Source of the DNA: Pseudomonas sp. efr-133-TYG-5
Lineage (GTDB): Bacteria; Pseudomonadota; Gammaproteobacteria; Pseudomonadales; Pseudomonadaceae
Assembly (NCBI RefSeq): GCF_030209175.1
Contig: NZ_JARVSM010000007.1
Coordinates: forward strand, 310,001-374,000
Reading direction: 5' to 3'
Length of the DNA stretch: 64,000 nucleotides
Shown: one piece after another, positions 8,898 through 17,288 of the stretch
Numbering within the stretch: position 1 is the stretch's first letter
Layout: each line of letters opens with the position of its first letter
The notes under the pieces: model-generated
What the model saw: only the letters and a program-made list of their open reading frames with translations
Databases searched by the model: none
Told to the model about the DNA's origin: nothing
Made by a program: the position numbers and the translations under genes

Positions 8898-9743
8898 TCA
8901 GTCCTTGCCGTCCTGCCCGGTGAACGTGTCGCGCCAGCGCAGCCAGCGGCGTTCCAGCAAGGCCAGCAAGCCGTCGCTGAATTTGCCCAGCAGGGCGAGG
9001 ACGATGATCGCCGCCAGCACGATGTCCGGGCGCGAAGTTTCCCGGCCGTCGCTGAGCAGATAGCCCAGGCCCTTGGTCGCGGCGATCAGCTCGGCGGCCA
9101 CCAGGAACATCCACGCCAGGCTCATGCCGCTGCGCAGCCCGGTAAACAGGCCGGGCAGGGCGGCGGGCAACAGAATCCGCCGCACCAGTTGCAGGCGGCT
9201 GAAGCCATAGATGCGTCCGACCTCGACCAGTTTGCGGTCGATGTTGCGGATCGCCGCGACCACGTTGACGTACACCGGAAAGAACGCGCCGATGGCGATC
9301 AGAACGATTTTCGATGTCTCGTCGATGCCCAGCCACAGCAGCAACAGCGGCACCCACGCCAGGCTCGGGATCGAGCGTAGTGCGGCGAAAGTCGGCTCCA
9401 GGTACGCCTCGGCTTCGCGGCTCAAGCCGACCCATGCGGCAAACACCAGCGCCAGGCTCGCGCCGATGGCGAAGCCCAGCAACACGCGGATCAGGCTGGC
9501 ACCGATGTGCTTGTACAGGGCGCCTGTGGCCAGATCGCTGAGGGTCAGGGCGATGTCGCTCGGGGCGGGCATCTGATAGGGCGGCAACCAGCCGATGCGC
9601 ACGATGAATTCCAGCGCGACGACAATCAGCAGCGGTAACGCCAGGCCCTTGAGGCGGCGGCGCCAGGTCGGGCTCAGCGTGGCGCGCGCTCGACGCGGCA
9701 GTGCCAGGGCGATACGCGCGGGCAGGTCATTGCTCATGGGCAT
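8898..9743 (-). CDS. ABC transporter permease, SsuC/TauC type
   Basis: 281 residues with about six membrane helices. The cytoplasmic loop EVGRIYGFSRLQLVRRILLPAALPGLFTGLR contains the EAA-type coupling helix that contacts the ATPase. The family imports sulfonates, taurine, nitrate or related small anions. The binding-protein gene lies just upstream on the same strand, with about 55 bases between. No ATPase gene is adjacent, although one is usual in this operon type. Confidence 0.88.
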   Translation of the reverse strand: MPMSNDLPARIALALPRRARATLSPTWRRRLKGLALPLLIVVALEFIVRIGWLPPYQMPAPSDIALTLSDLATGALYKHIGASLIRVLLGFAIGASLALVFAAWVGLSREAEAYLEPTFAALRSIPSLAWVPLLLLWLGIDETSKIVLIAIGAFFPVYVNVVAAIRNIDRKLVEVGRIYGFSRLQLVRRILLPAALPGLFTGLRSGMSLAWMFLVAAELIAATKGLGYLLSDGRETSRPDIVLAAIIVLALLGKFSDGLLALLERRWLRWRDTFTGQDGKD

Positions 9744-9799
9744 TTTCTCCGCTCACGACGAAGCCGCGCCGGGCGCGGATTCGTTGCAAGCCTGATCGG

Positions 9800-10780
9800 T
9801 TACTGGGCGGCGACGCTCTGCTGGGTATCGATCAACTGGTCGATGACCTGATCGACGTTGACGCCCCGGCGCACCAGTTCTTCGGAAACCAGGATCGGCG
9901 CCGCGGCTTTCGAGGCCAGCACGTCCTTGGCCGTGAGTTGCGGGCTGCTGAGGTCGGTACGCGACAGTTGCAGTTTGGCCACGTCGAGCGGCAGGCCGGA
10001 TTCCCTGGCGAGCAGGCTGGCCAGTTGATCCGGGTTTTTCACCGACCATTCGCGCGCCTGTTCATAGGCCTTGATCACCGTGTCGATGGTTTGCGGGTGC
10101 TCCTTGGCGTACTTCTCGGTCACGCTGACCACGCCGTAGCTGTTGAAACCGGGGTTGCGGTAGAGCAAACGCGAACCGGCCTGCACCTGGCTGGCGGCCA
10201 TGTGCGGATCGAGCCCGGCCCAGGCGTCGACGTCACCTTTCTCCAGCGCGGTGCGACCGTCCGGGTGCTGCAGGTGGACCAGTTCCACGTCGTCTTTTTT
10301 TAACCCGGCCTGTTGCAGGCTGCGCAGGGTGAAGAGGTACGGGTCGGTGCCTTTGGTGGCAGCGATTTTCTTGCCCTTGAGGTCGGCGACGCTCTGGTAC
10401 GGCGAATCCTTGCGCACCACCAGCGCGGTCCATTCGGCGCGGCTGTAGACGTACACCGATTTGATCGGGCTGCCATTGGCGCGGCTCAGGACGGCGGCGA
10501 GGCTGGCGGACGACGCGAAATCGACACCGCCGCTGTTGAGGTACTCCAGCGAACGGTTGCTCCCCTGGCTGAGCACCCAGGTGATTTTGCTCTGCGGCAA
10601 GGCTTGTTCCAGATAGCCGAGATGCTTGAGCGCCAGACTGACGGGCGAATAGTAGGCGTAGTCCAGGTGCACTTCGGCGGGTGGAGTGTCTGCCGCGTGG
10701 GCCACGGGTTGCAGGCTCAGCGCCATGGCGCAGGCTGCCAGCAGCGTTTTGATTCGGGACAGGGGTAAGCGTGACTGCAT
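9800..10780 (-). CDS. ABC transporter substrate-binding protein, aliphatic sulfonate type
   Basis: 326 residues from the ATG at 10780, which has a GGAG ribosome site and begins a signal peptide ending in PVAHAA. The fold is NMT1/SsuA-like: DYAYYSPVSLALKHLGYLE, GVDFASSASLAAVLSRA, and VADLKGKKIAATKGT near residue 130. It should capture a sulfonate or a similar anion and hand it to the permease encoded downstream. It is divergent from a second binding protein of the same kind at 11076. Confidence 0.88.
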   Translation of the reverse strand: MQSRLPLSRIKTLLAACAMALSLQPVAHAADTPPAEVHLDYAYYSPVSLALKHLGYLEQALPQSKITWVLSQGSNRSLEYLNSGGVDFASSASLAAVLSRANGSPIKSVYVYSRAEWTALVVRKDSPYQSVADLKGKKIAATKGTDPYLFTLRSLQQAGLKKDDVELVHLQHPDGRTALEKGDVDAWAGLDPHMAASQVQAGSRLLYRNPGFNSYGVVSVTEKYAKEHPQTIDTVIKAYEQAREWSVKNPDQLASLLARESGLPLDVAKLQLSRTDLSSPQLTAKDVLASKAAAPILVSEELVRRGVNVDQVIDQLIDTQQSVAAQ

Positions 10781-11075
10781 GGGGAGCGCTCCGGCCAGTT
10801 GACAGATTCTTATGTCCAAAAAGTGATTTTTTTTAATGCTTCCTGCATGAATGGAATATTGCAGGCTCTGTGCCATGTCCCCGCGAGCCCTTGATTTCCT
10901 AAGCGCTGGCTAGTTTTGACCTGTATTCAAGTGTTGCCAGGGCAACACTGTGGCGAGCGACTGTTGCACCGCCAACAGCACACACTGCGACTGCTTAGCT
11001 TATGCATTAATAGAATTTAAAATCGGCGTTATAAGAGCGTTATGGTCTATAAAAATCCTTCTCGCAGGACTCGCC

Positions 11076-12023
11076 ATGAAGCTCGCCCGTTTCCTTCGCA
11101 CCACGTTGACCGCTGCGCTGTTTGCCTCGCCTGTTGCCTACGCGGCCGAGCCGTTGGTCTTGCATGTCGGCGATCAGAACTACTACAACATCCGCGCCTC
11201 GATTGAAGCCTCCGGGGTTTTCAAGGACGCGCCATACCGCATCGACTGGAAACACTTCCAGGCTGCCGCCCCGTTGGCCGAGGCGCTGCAGGCCGGCTCG
11301 CTGGACCTGGGTTTCCTCGGCGATTCGGGGTTTTTGTTTCTCGCCGCGAAACAGGCGCCGGTCAAACTCATCGGCGTGTCGCGGCAGAACCCGGACACCA
11401 TCGCCTTGCTGGTACCCAAGGATTCCCCGGTGAAAACCATTGCTGATCTCAAGGGCAAGAAAGTCGCCTATTGGCCTGGCGCCTGGAGCCAGCAATTGAC
11501 GTTGCGCGCGCTGGAGCAGGGCGGACTGCCGGAAGATTACGTCGACTTCGTCAAACTGATGCCGATCGATGCGGCGGCTGCGCTGCCACAAGGCAGCATC
11601 GATGCGTTTCCGGTGTGGGAACCGTACATTTCCCAGCAGATCGTGTTTTCCGGGGCGCGCCCGATCCTCACCGCAAAGAACCTGATGCCGGGGCTGAGCG
11701 CGATTGCCGCGTCGACTCCGTCAATCGATAGCAAGCGTGAGGCGATTGCCGATTTCCTCGGCCGCTTGAAGCAGGCCCGTGCCTGGGTCGACAGCCACAC
11801 CGATGAGTACGCCGACCTGTGGGCGAAAAAGGCCAACCTCGACCTGCAGGTGTCCCGGCACTGGCTGCGTCAGGCAAACATGAGCGTGGGCCCAGTGGAT
11901 CAGCAGGCTGCCGCCGATCTGCAAAGCACCGCCGACTTCCTGTTCAAGGTCAAGGCGCTGCCGGCACCGCTGGCCACCGCCGGCCTGATCGACACCTCGT
12001 TTGAGCAGGCACTGGCACACTGA
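11076..12023 (+). CDS. ABC transporter substrate-binding protein, sulfonate/nitrate type
   Basis: 315 residues from the ATG at 11076; the upstream extension of the frame is not signal-like. The signal peptide ends SPVAYAAE. Landmarks are LHVGDQNYYNIRASIEASG, GSLDLGFLGDSGFLFLAAK and IADLKGKKVAYWPGAW. It belongs to the same fold class as its divergent neighbour, but the sequences differ strongly, so it is a paralogue with a different ligand rather than a recent copy. No permease or ATPase follows it. Confidence 0.86.
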   Translation: MKLARFLRTTLTAALFASPVAYAAEPLVLHVGDQNYYNIRASIEASGVFKDAPYRIDWKHFQAAAPLAEALQAGSLDLGFLGDSGFLFLAAKQAPVKLIGVSRQNPDTIALLVPKDSPVKTIADLKGKKVAYWPGAWSQQLTLRALEQGGLPEDYVDFVKLMPIDAAAALPQGSIDAFPVWEPYISQQIVFSGARPILTAKNLMPGLSAIAASTPSIDSKREAIADFLGRLKQARAWVDSHTDEYADLWAKKANLDLQVSRHWLRQANMSVGPVDQQAAADLQSTADFLFKVKALPAPLATAGLIDTSFEQALAH

Positions 12024-12172
12024 GCGAGCGCCGGAACCAAACCCTGTGTACCCTTATCCAAGCTCGGCCCTGACTGACGGGGCGCCAGGGTGCGGGTCGC
12101 AGGGAGGCAGCAGCGGCGAAGGAGTTTTGCCAATCGACAATCAGCGTGCAGCGGTCGGGTTCAAGGCAAAAC

Positions 12173-13072
12173 ATGAAACTGTGGTTCAAGCTTTTCTGCG
12201 CAATGGCCATCGCCGTCGGGTTGGTCGGGTGTATCGCCGCTCCCATTGCAATGACCCCGCAGACCGCCGCACGCCTGCAGACGCAGGCACCGGTGCGCTT
12301 CCTGCTGACCTTCGATGACGGCCCCAGTGCCTCGAGTTTCTGGAACCCCAGCAGCACCGTACTCGACAGCCTTGAACACAACGCGCTGCAACCGCACATC
12401 AAGGCAGTGTTCTTCGTCCAGACCGGCGCACCCAGGGCCGGCAACAGTGAGATCGGCCGGCAGATCATGCGCCGCGAGCACGCTGAAGGGCATGTTCTGG
12501 GCTTTCACACCGCCACCCATTGGCACACCAACCATCGCTCGCTCAAGCCGCAGGCGCTGGAGGATTCGCTGACCCGTGGCAGCGCCGACATCGCTGCGAT
12601 CACCGGCGCACCGCCAATACTGCTGCGCCCGCCATTCTGGAACTATGACAAACGCACCTTCGCCGCCTATCAACGACATGGTCTGCACGTGTTGCTCACC
12701 GATCTGAGCGCCAATGACGGCAAAGTCTGGGGGTTCAACGCCAGCCCTCGGCGGCGGGCGAACATGCTGCGCCAGCTCTCGGAGGTCCGTGAGCGAATTG
12801 CCCTCGGGCAATTGCCGACGGTGGACGGCGTGATTCCGGTGGTGGTGACGTTCCATGACCTCAATCGCTACACCGCACGGCATACCCGCGAATACCTGCA
12901 GATCCTGCTCGACAGCGCGGCAGCCACTGGCGTGCGCCTGGCGGACCGGCCGTTCTACGACGACCGGGCGGCGCTGGAACGGGCGGCGTTGGCGCGCACC
13001 GTGCGCGAGGCCGGCGAACCGGTGCAATTGCCGGGGATCTGGAACTGGATCTGGGATCGCGACGCGCATTGA
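12173..13072 (+). CDS. Polysaccharide deacetylase family lipoprotein
   Basis: 299 residues from the ATG at 12173. A lipoprotein signal with lipobox LVGC (Cys about residue 19) suggests membrane anchoring. The NodB fold motifs are present: LLTFDDGPSAS (motif 1, metal and catalytic Asp), GFHTATHWHTNH (motif 2, metal His residues), and LLRPPFWNYD (motif 3). Family members remove acetyl groups from chitin, peptidoglycan or exopolysaccharides. No exopolysaccharide genes are adjacent, so the substrate is unknown. Confidence 0.9.
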   Translation: MKLWFKLFCAMAIAVGLVGCIAAPIAMTPQTAARLQTQAPVRFLLTFDDGPSASSFWNPSSTVLDSLEHNALQPHIKAVFFVQTGAPRAGNSEIGRQIMRREHAEGHVLGFHTATHWHTNHRSLKPQALEDSLTRGSADIAAITGAPPILLRPPFWNYDKRTFAAYQRHGLHVLLTDLSANDGKVWGFNASPRRRANMLRQLSEVRERIALGQLPTVDGVIPVVVTFHDLNRYTARHTREYLQILLDSAAATGVRLADRPFYDDRAALERAALARTVREAGEPVQLPGIWNWIWDRDAH

Positions 13073-13192
13073 AGTGCGCGTCGCCAAGATGCGATGCGGT
13101 TGGCATTTTCCGCCCGCGTGGCCGGGAGCAGGGCGGCAGAAGCTCATCTATGCTCAACGGGTCGACCGACCATCGCCTGCGAGGCGTCCGCC

Positions 13193-13435
13193 ATGCTTGC
13201 CATTGCCGATATTTGCCGCATCGTCGAATCCGGCTTTTCGCCGCTGTGCTGCGATTGCACCGAAACCGCGCAGGGGCTGCTGCAGATCAAGGTCTATGAG
13301 CCCGGTAGCGGGCGCGTCGACCTGCTGCTCAACGGGGTATCTGCGGAACACCTGGTCACCATTCGTGACATTTCCAACTTCATTGGCGAGTTGCGTACCG
13401 AGCTGAGTGCCGGGCGCCGCGCGTTCGCCGGCTAG
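13193..13435 (+). CDS. DUF1652 family protein
   Basis: 80 residues. The pattern MLAIADICRIVESGFSPL, then a Cys-containing strand and SGRVDLLLNGV, then SNFIGELRTEL matches the small DUF1652 family, which occurs in many copies in Pseudomonas. No function is known. It converges with the Nudix gene, four bases apart. Confidence 0.85.
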   Translation: MLAIADICRIVESGFSPLCCDCTETAQGLLQIKVYEPGSGRVDLLLNGVSAEHLVTIRDISNFIGELRTELSAGRRAFAG

Positions 13436-13439
13436 GCCG

Positions 13440-13802
13440 TCAGAGCCGGCGCCGGAAGGCGCGGACGATGTTCAGTGTGGCTTCGCTGACATTGAGCGTG
13501 TGGATCGCGTCGAGTGGATGCCACATGCAGTCGTCGATTTCGTTTTGCGGGCGCGCCTGCTCAGGGTTGCGCACATGCGCTTCGTAGACGTGGTGGCGGG
13601 TGCCGCCGCTCTGCAATTCCATCAGACACAGCATGTCTTCGGCGTTCAGTCCGGTTTCTTCCTGCAATTCACGCACGGCCGCGCCGGCACGGGTTTCGCC
13701 GGGCTCGACCTTGCCGCCCGGCAATGTCCAGCGACAGTGGGGCTTACGCACGAGCAGGACATGTCGGTCCTGCTCGCAAATGACGGTTGCACGTACTTTC
13801 AT
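13440..13802 (-). CDS. Nudix hydrolase
   Basis: 120 residues. The Nudix box is complete: GGKVEPGETRAGAAVRELQE followed by ETGL (G-x5-E-x7-RELQEETGL), at about residues 29-51. The enzyme should hydrolyse a nucleoside diphosphate linked to another moiety using a divalent metal. The compact size is like MutT-type house-cleaning enzymes, but the substrate is not predictable. Confidence 0.92.
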   Translation of the reverse strand: MKVRATVICEQDRHVLLVRKPHCRWTLPGGKVEPGETRAGAAVRELQEETGLNAEDMLCLMELQSGGTRHHVYEAHVRNPEQARPQNEIDDCMWHPLDAIHTLNVSEATLNIVRAFRRRL

Positions 13803-14022
13803 GGGGCACTCGATTGCGGTCTGTCATGAATCTGTCACGAAATTGCAATATTCGAGCCGTGGCCCGGTTTAGAGGTTCCCTTGGGCGTGTGAGTGTTGGA
13901 CGGCGGAAAAAGTGCCGGTCGGTTGACGTTATTGCCGGGGCGACGTCTGGTCGGCACAGGGTTTTGCTTCGGGTGTAAGGTAAAAACGTCAAGTCGGACC
14001 GGATGGTCAACAGGAGGTGTCT

Positions 14023-14211
14023 ATGAGCATGCCGATGCTGAACAGGATGCACATGAATGGCTACGACGTACTCAGCGTCAACAATGGCCCGTGGCGGGTC
14101 TGCACCCAGGGCGATCGACTGGCCTCGTTCGCCAGTCGCGAGGAGGCCCTGGCGTATGCCGCCGCACTGCCGGGCAACCGAGCGCGTGCACGCAGTCACA
14201 AGGCAAGTTGA
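14023..14211 (+). CDS. Small hypothetical protein, DUF2188-like
   Basis: 62 residues. The ATG at 14023 is chosen over an in-frame GTG at 14017 because AGGAGG (14012-14017) is at ideal spacing. The core VLSVNNGPWRVCTQGDRLAS and then REEALAYAAALPGNRARAR resembles the short DUF2188 fold (strand-strand-strand-helix, then a basic tail). Assignment to that family is tentative. Confidence 0.65.
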   Translation: MSMPMLNRMHMNGYDVLSVNNGPWRVCTQGDRLASFASREEALAYAAALPGNRARARSHKAS

Positions 14212-14226
14212 GCGCCGGTAATGAAA

Positions 14227-14250
14227 AAAGCCCCGCCATTGCGGGGCTTT
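14227..14250. terminator. Bidirectional intrinsic terminator
   Basis: Stem AAAGCCCCGC / GCGGGGCTTT with a four-base loop. The better T-run is on the minus strand, terminating the gene that ends at 14267; it also follows the plus-strand gene ending at 14211. Confidence 0.85.
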
Positions 14251-14266
14251 CTGTTGGGTGAGCGCT

Positions 14267-14506
14267 TCAGTGGACTTTCGTCCGGCTGATGGCGCGGGCC
14301 TTCACTTCCTTGGCATACAGTTGCAGGCGTTCCTCATCGCTTTGCAGTACCTCGCAGGACCTGAGCACCGTTTGTGCGTCCGCCTCGTTACCGGATTTGC
14401 GCAACTGCTCGGCGATGCGCTTGAGGTCGACCGCCGACCAGCGCAGATCGGATGCCACGCTTTGCAGGTCGCGCTGAAGTTCGTGTTCGTATTCGTTGAG
14501 CCGCAT
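14267..14506 (-). CDS. Small helical hypothetical protein
   Basis: 79 residues from the ATG at 14506, which has an excellent ribosome site (GGAGGTGATC). The frame continues upstream but without family-like sequence. The protein is almost entirely charged amphipathic helix (MRLNEYEHELQRDLQSVASD at the start, KRIAEQLRKSGNEADAQTVL in the middle), suggesting a coiled-coil or helical bundle. No family recognised. Confidence 0.7.
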   Translation of the reverse strand: MRLNEYEHELQRDLQSVASDLRWSAVDLKRIAEQLRKSGNEADAQTVLRSCEVLQSDEERLQLYAKEVKARAISRTKVH

Positions 14507-14681
14507 GATCACCTCCGGAACATTCTCGGTAGAAGAGATTAGTCGCATTTTTCCGATCCGGGGCAAGGTGCATCCGTCGCCGCGCTGAACGTCGCCGATT
14601 GACCTGCCATTGGTCGGAGCGGGTGCGCGCTTGGGCATAATCGCTGTCGTATGGAAACGACCAACCGACGAGGCTGCGCCC

Positions 14682-14891
14682 ATGAGCAATACGGATGATT
14701 TCAGGTTCCATGCCCACGCGTTGGTGATCGACCTGGATGCCGCGACCAGCGAGATGATGAAGCTGATCAGCGCCCATGAACTGAGCGGGCCGGAGTGGGA
14801 CCGGGTGACCCAGTGGCAGCACGAAGCCTACGAACGCTGGATGACATTTCTCAACGAACGGGATGACCCGGGCGCCGGTTCCGCGGGTTGA
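14682..14891 (+). CDS. Small hypothetical protein
   Basis: 69 residues, start at 14682 (MSNTDDFRFHAHALVIDLDA). Mostly helical and soluble, ending in EAYERWMTFLNERDDPGAG. No recognised domain. It is divergent from the 79-residue gene and could share its promoter region. Confidence 0.6.
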   Translation: MSNTDDFRFHAHALVIDLDAATSEMMKLISAHELSGPEWDRVTQWQHEAYERWMTFLNERDDPGAGSAG

Positions 14892-14963
14892 CGGCAGTGC
14901 GCCACGATGGATGTCCGACCAGTTACAGGGTACATTCGCGTTTTTTCAGATGAAGGATTCACC

Positions 14964-15299
14964 ATGCGGATGTTGATCGGGGGACTGCTGCTGACAACGC
15001 TGGCCGGTTGTTCATTGCCAGCGTCGATGGTTCCGGGCGAACCGAACTTCAGCAAGATCAGCGGCAAGGCTCCCAAGGAATACGCGGCCTGCGTATTGCC
15101 ACTGTGGCAGCAGGACATTCCCAAGACGTCGCAGACTTCGATTTCCAACGGTTATCGCATCACCGCGCCGAGCATTGTCACCGCCGACGAGATTCTCGAT
15201 GTGGTGAAGTACAAGGATGGCAGCCGAGTATCGCTGTACCAGGGGCCGCCATGGGCCAAGTCCGCATCGCTGCGCAAGTCGGTGCGAGAGTGTCTGTGA
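14964..15299 (+). CDS. Small lipoprotein, unknown function
   Basis: 111 residues from the ATG at 14964. The N-terminus MRMLIGGLLLTTLAGCSLPA is a lipoprotein signal with lipobox LAGC (Cys 16). The mature part has two cysteines (ACVLPLW and VRECL) and a mixed alpha/beta pattern. Function is unknown. Confidence 0.7.
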   Translation: MRMLIGGLLLTTLAGCSLPASMVPGEPNFSKISGKAPKEYAACVLPLWQQDIPKTSQTSISNGYRITAPSIVTADEILDVVKYKDGSRVSLYQGPPWAKSASLRKSVRECL

Positions 15300-15435
15300 G
15301 GGCGAGGTAAAAGATCAACAGCCCTTGCCACGGTGCTGATGATGGCTTCGAAGTGCGCGGAGCTGACTCTGCAGGACGCGTAATGCGCGGTGACAGTTGA
15401 GCGCCAGTGGTTTTCCAGCGTGCGCTAGGCTTCTT

Positions 15436-15461
15436 GATGCCGGTCCCTTGGGGCCGGCATC
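15436..15461. repeat. GC-rich hairpin
   Basis: Inverted repeat GATGCCGG / CCGGCATC with a ten-base centre, about 45 bases before the DUF6338 gene. It may end the preceding lipoprotein transcript, but there is no strong T-run. Confidence 0.4.
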
Positions 15462-15505
15462 GCTGTTTGTGCAGGCCTGGTTTATGTATCGAGGAGCCAT
15501 TGATC

Positions 15506-16105
15506 ATGGATGATCTGGTGAAGGAAGTGATTCCGTTGTTGCAGTACCTGATCCCGGGATTTGTCTCGACCTGGATCTTTTACACCCTGACCGCGTTCAA
15601 GCGGCCGGACACGTTCGGGCAGATTGTGCAGGCGTTGATCTTCACGTTTGTCATTCATGGGGCGGTGTTGGGTGTGGGGGCGATTTGTCTGTGGGTGGGG
15701 GCGAAGGGGTTTTCTGTAGGGCTTTGGGATGCCAAGGCGCAAGCGTTCTGGGCTTTTGTCTTTTCCGTTTCGCTTGGCTTTCTTTCTTGCTCTCTGGCTT
15801 CGAATGACAAATTGCATTCATGGTTACGGTTTCGAAATGTAACTAGAAAAACTTCATTTCCGAGTCAGTGGTACAGCACGTTTGCCCGCCACGATCGGCT
15901 CATTACGCTGCATTTGAACGATGAAAGGCGTCTGTTTGGCTGGCCTTGCGAGTGGCCGGCCGAACCTGCCAGTGGGCAGTTCGTCATGCAGAATCCGAAA
16001 TGGTTGGGCGAGGATGGCGTCGTGCAGCCTTTTGACGCCGATTTGTTGGTGATAGATTCCTCGAAAGTTCAGTGGGTTGAATTCACTACCGTCAGAGAGG
16101 CCTAG
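15506..16105 (+). CDS. DUF6338-like membrane protein
   Basis: 199 residues from the ATG at 15506, with a GAGGAG ribosome site. Three hydrophobic segments lie at about residues 10-28, 36-60 and 78-100, followed by a soluble C-terminal half that reads WPCEWPAEPASGQFVMQNPK and ends in a short beta-like domain. The combination LIPGFVSTWIFYTLTAFKRP with a WP-rich C-terminal part fits the DUF6338 family. Function is unknown. Base composition is lower in GC than its neighbours, hinting at horizontal acquisition. The last codon is two bases from the next small ORF. Confidence 0.72.
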   Translation: MDDLVKEVIPLLQYLIPGFVSTWIFYTLTAFKRPDTFGQIVQALIFTFVIHGAVLGVGAICLWVGAKGFSVGLWDAKAQAFWAFVFSVSLGFLSCSLASNDKLHSWLRFRNVTRKTSFPSQWYSTFARHDRLITLHLNDERRLFGWPCEWPAEPASGQFVMQNPKWLGEDGVVQPFDADLLVIDSSKVQWVEFTTVREA

Positions 16106-16107
16106 CC

Positions 16108-16227
16108 ATGACCGCCGAAGCACCGCGTCCGATGCCGCCCGAGGTAGCCCGCTATCTGGGTTCGAACGATAAAAACTCGCCGCAAACTGCCAGAGGGCCA
16201 AGTGCGCCGCCGCCACCCAAACGCTAG
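16108..16227 (+). CDS. Proline-rich mini-protein downstream of the DUF6338 gene
   Basis: 39 residues (MTAEAPRPMPPEVARYLGSN at the N-terminus, PSAPPPPKR at the C-terminus). It starts two bases after the stop of the membrane protein gene, with GAGAGG in the ribosome-site position, which suggests translational coupling. It is too short for normal gene callers. No homologue is recognised, and it could be spurious. Confidence 0.45.
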   Translation: MTAEAPRPMPPEVARYLGSNDKNSPQTARGPSAPPPPKR

Positions 16228-16244
16228 TCACCGGCGCCTGGTAT

Positions 16245-17129
16245 TCACAGCGTCTGCACCAACCAATCGCGAAACGCCTTCAACGACGGCAGCGTTTCAT
16301 TGCGGGGCGGATAGACCAGGTAATAGCTGCGGCGGCTGCTGATCGGCTCGCCGAGTTGCAGCAGTTCGCCGTTGTGCAGTTCGTCTTCCACCAGAATCCT
16401 TGGCACCAGGCCGACACCGATGTTGGCGCGCACCGCCTGGATCAGGTGCGAGGTCATCTCGAAGCTCGGCCCGATGCGCATGCTGCGATGGGGCAGGGCG
16501 TGATGGCTGAACCATTCGGCCCAGGCCTGGGCATTGCTGCTGACATTGAGCAGCAGTTGCCCGGCGATGTGCTGGCCGGCGGCGCGGCGCTCGGCTTCGG
16601 ACAATTGGGCGCTGGCGATCACCACCAACTCCTCGGTGTGCAGCGGATGCGCGGTCAGCCCTGGCCAGTCGCCGGCGCCCACGCAGATCGCCGCGTCGAT
16701 TTCGCTGGTGTCGAAATCGATGGCTTCAATCCGCGAATGCAGGTGCACGGTCATGCCCGGATGCGCGGTGTAGAAATCCTTGAGCCGCGGCAGCAGCCAT
16801 TTCGAGCCGAAGGTCGGTAAAGTCGCCAGGCGCAGACTGTGCACGCCGGAGCCAAACGCCATCGCCTGCAGGGTCGCGCTGCGGATCTGCCCCAGCGCTT
16901 CGGACAGCTCGCGCTGATACATGCGCCCGACATCGGTCAGGATCACCCGCCGGCCTTCGCGGCTGAACAGGCGCATGCCGAGCATCTTTTCCAGAATCTG
17001 CACCTGCCGACTGACCGCGCTCTGGGTCAGCGACAGTTCGTGGGCGGCGCGGGTGTAGCTTTCATGGCGCGCGGCGGCCTCGAAGGCCAGCAATAACGAC
17101 ATGGAAGGGGTGAGCGTTCGCGGATTCAT
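16245..17129 (-). CDS. LysR-family transcriptional regulator, GcvA-like
   Basis: 294 residues. The N-terminal winged helix (SLLLAFEAAARHESYTRAAH, then LSLTQSAVSRQVQILE) is at residues 10-50, and the effector-binding domain covers about 90-290, with GSKWLLPRLKDFYTAHP typical of the GcvA-type subgroup. It is divergent from the D-2-hydroxyglutarate dehydrogenase gene, so it probably controls that gene and itself from the 160-base intergenic region. The effector is unknown, possibly a 2-hydroxy acid. Confidence 0.9.
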   Translation of the reverse strand: MNPRTLTPSMSLLLAFEAAARHESYTRAAHELSLTQSAVSRQVQILEKMLGMRLFSREGRRVILTDVGRMYQRELSEALGQIRSATLQAMAFGSGVHSLRLATLPTFGSKWLLPRLKDFYTAHPGMTVHLHSRIEAIDFDTSEIDAAICVGAGDWPGLTAHPLHTEELVVIASAQLSEAERRAAGQHIAGQLLLNVSSNAQAWAEWFSHHALPHRSMRIGPSFEMTSHLIQAVRANIGVGLVPRILVEDELHNGELLQLGEPISSRRSYYLVYPPRNETLPSLKAFRDWLVQTL

Positions 17130-17288
17130 TCGTAAAGGTCATCAATAGCGGGTCGAATTTACGGTTGTCCCACCGGCCGTCAGCAATGAACATGGGCGGT
17201 ATGAGATGGCGGAGCCTGACGCAATCATTCGTTGCGTACAACTGTTCACCGCCACACGGCCCGATTTTGACCCGAGATACCCCGACCG

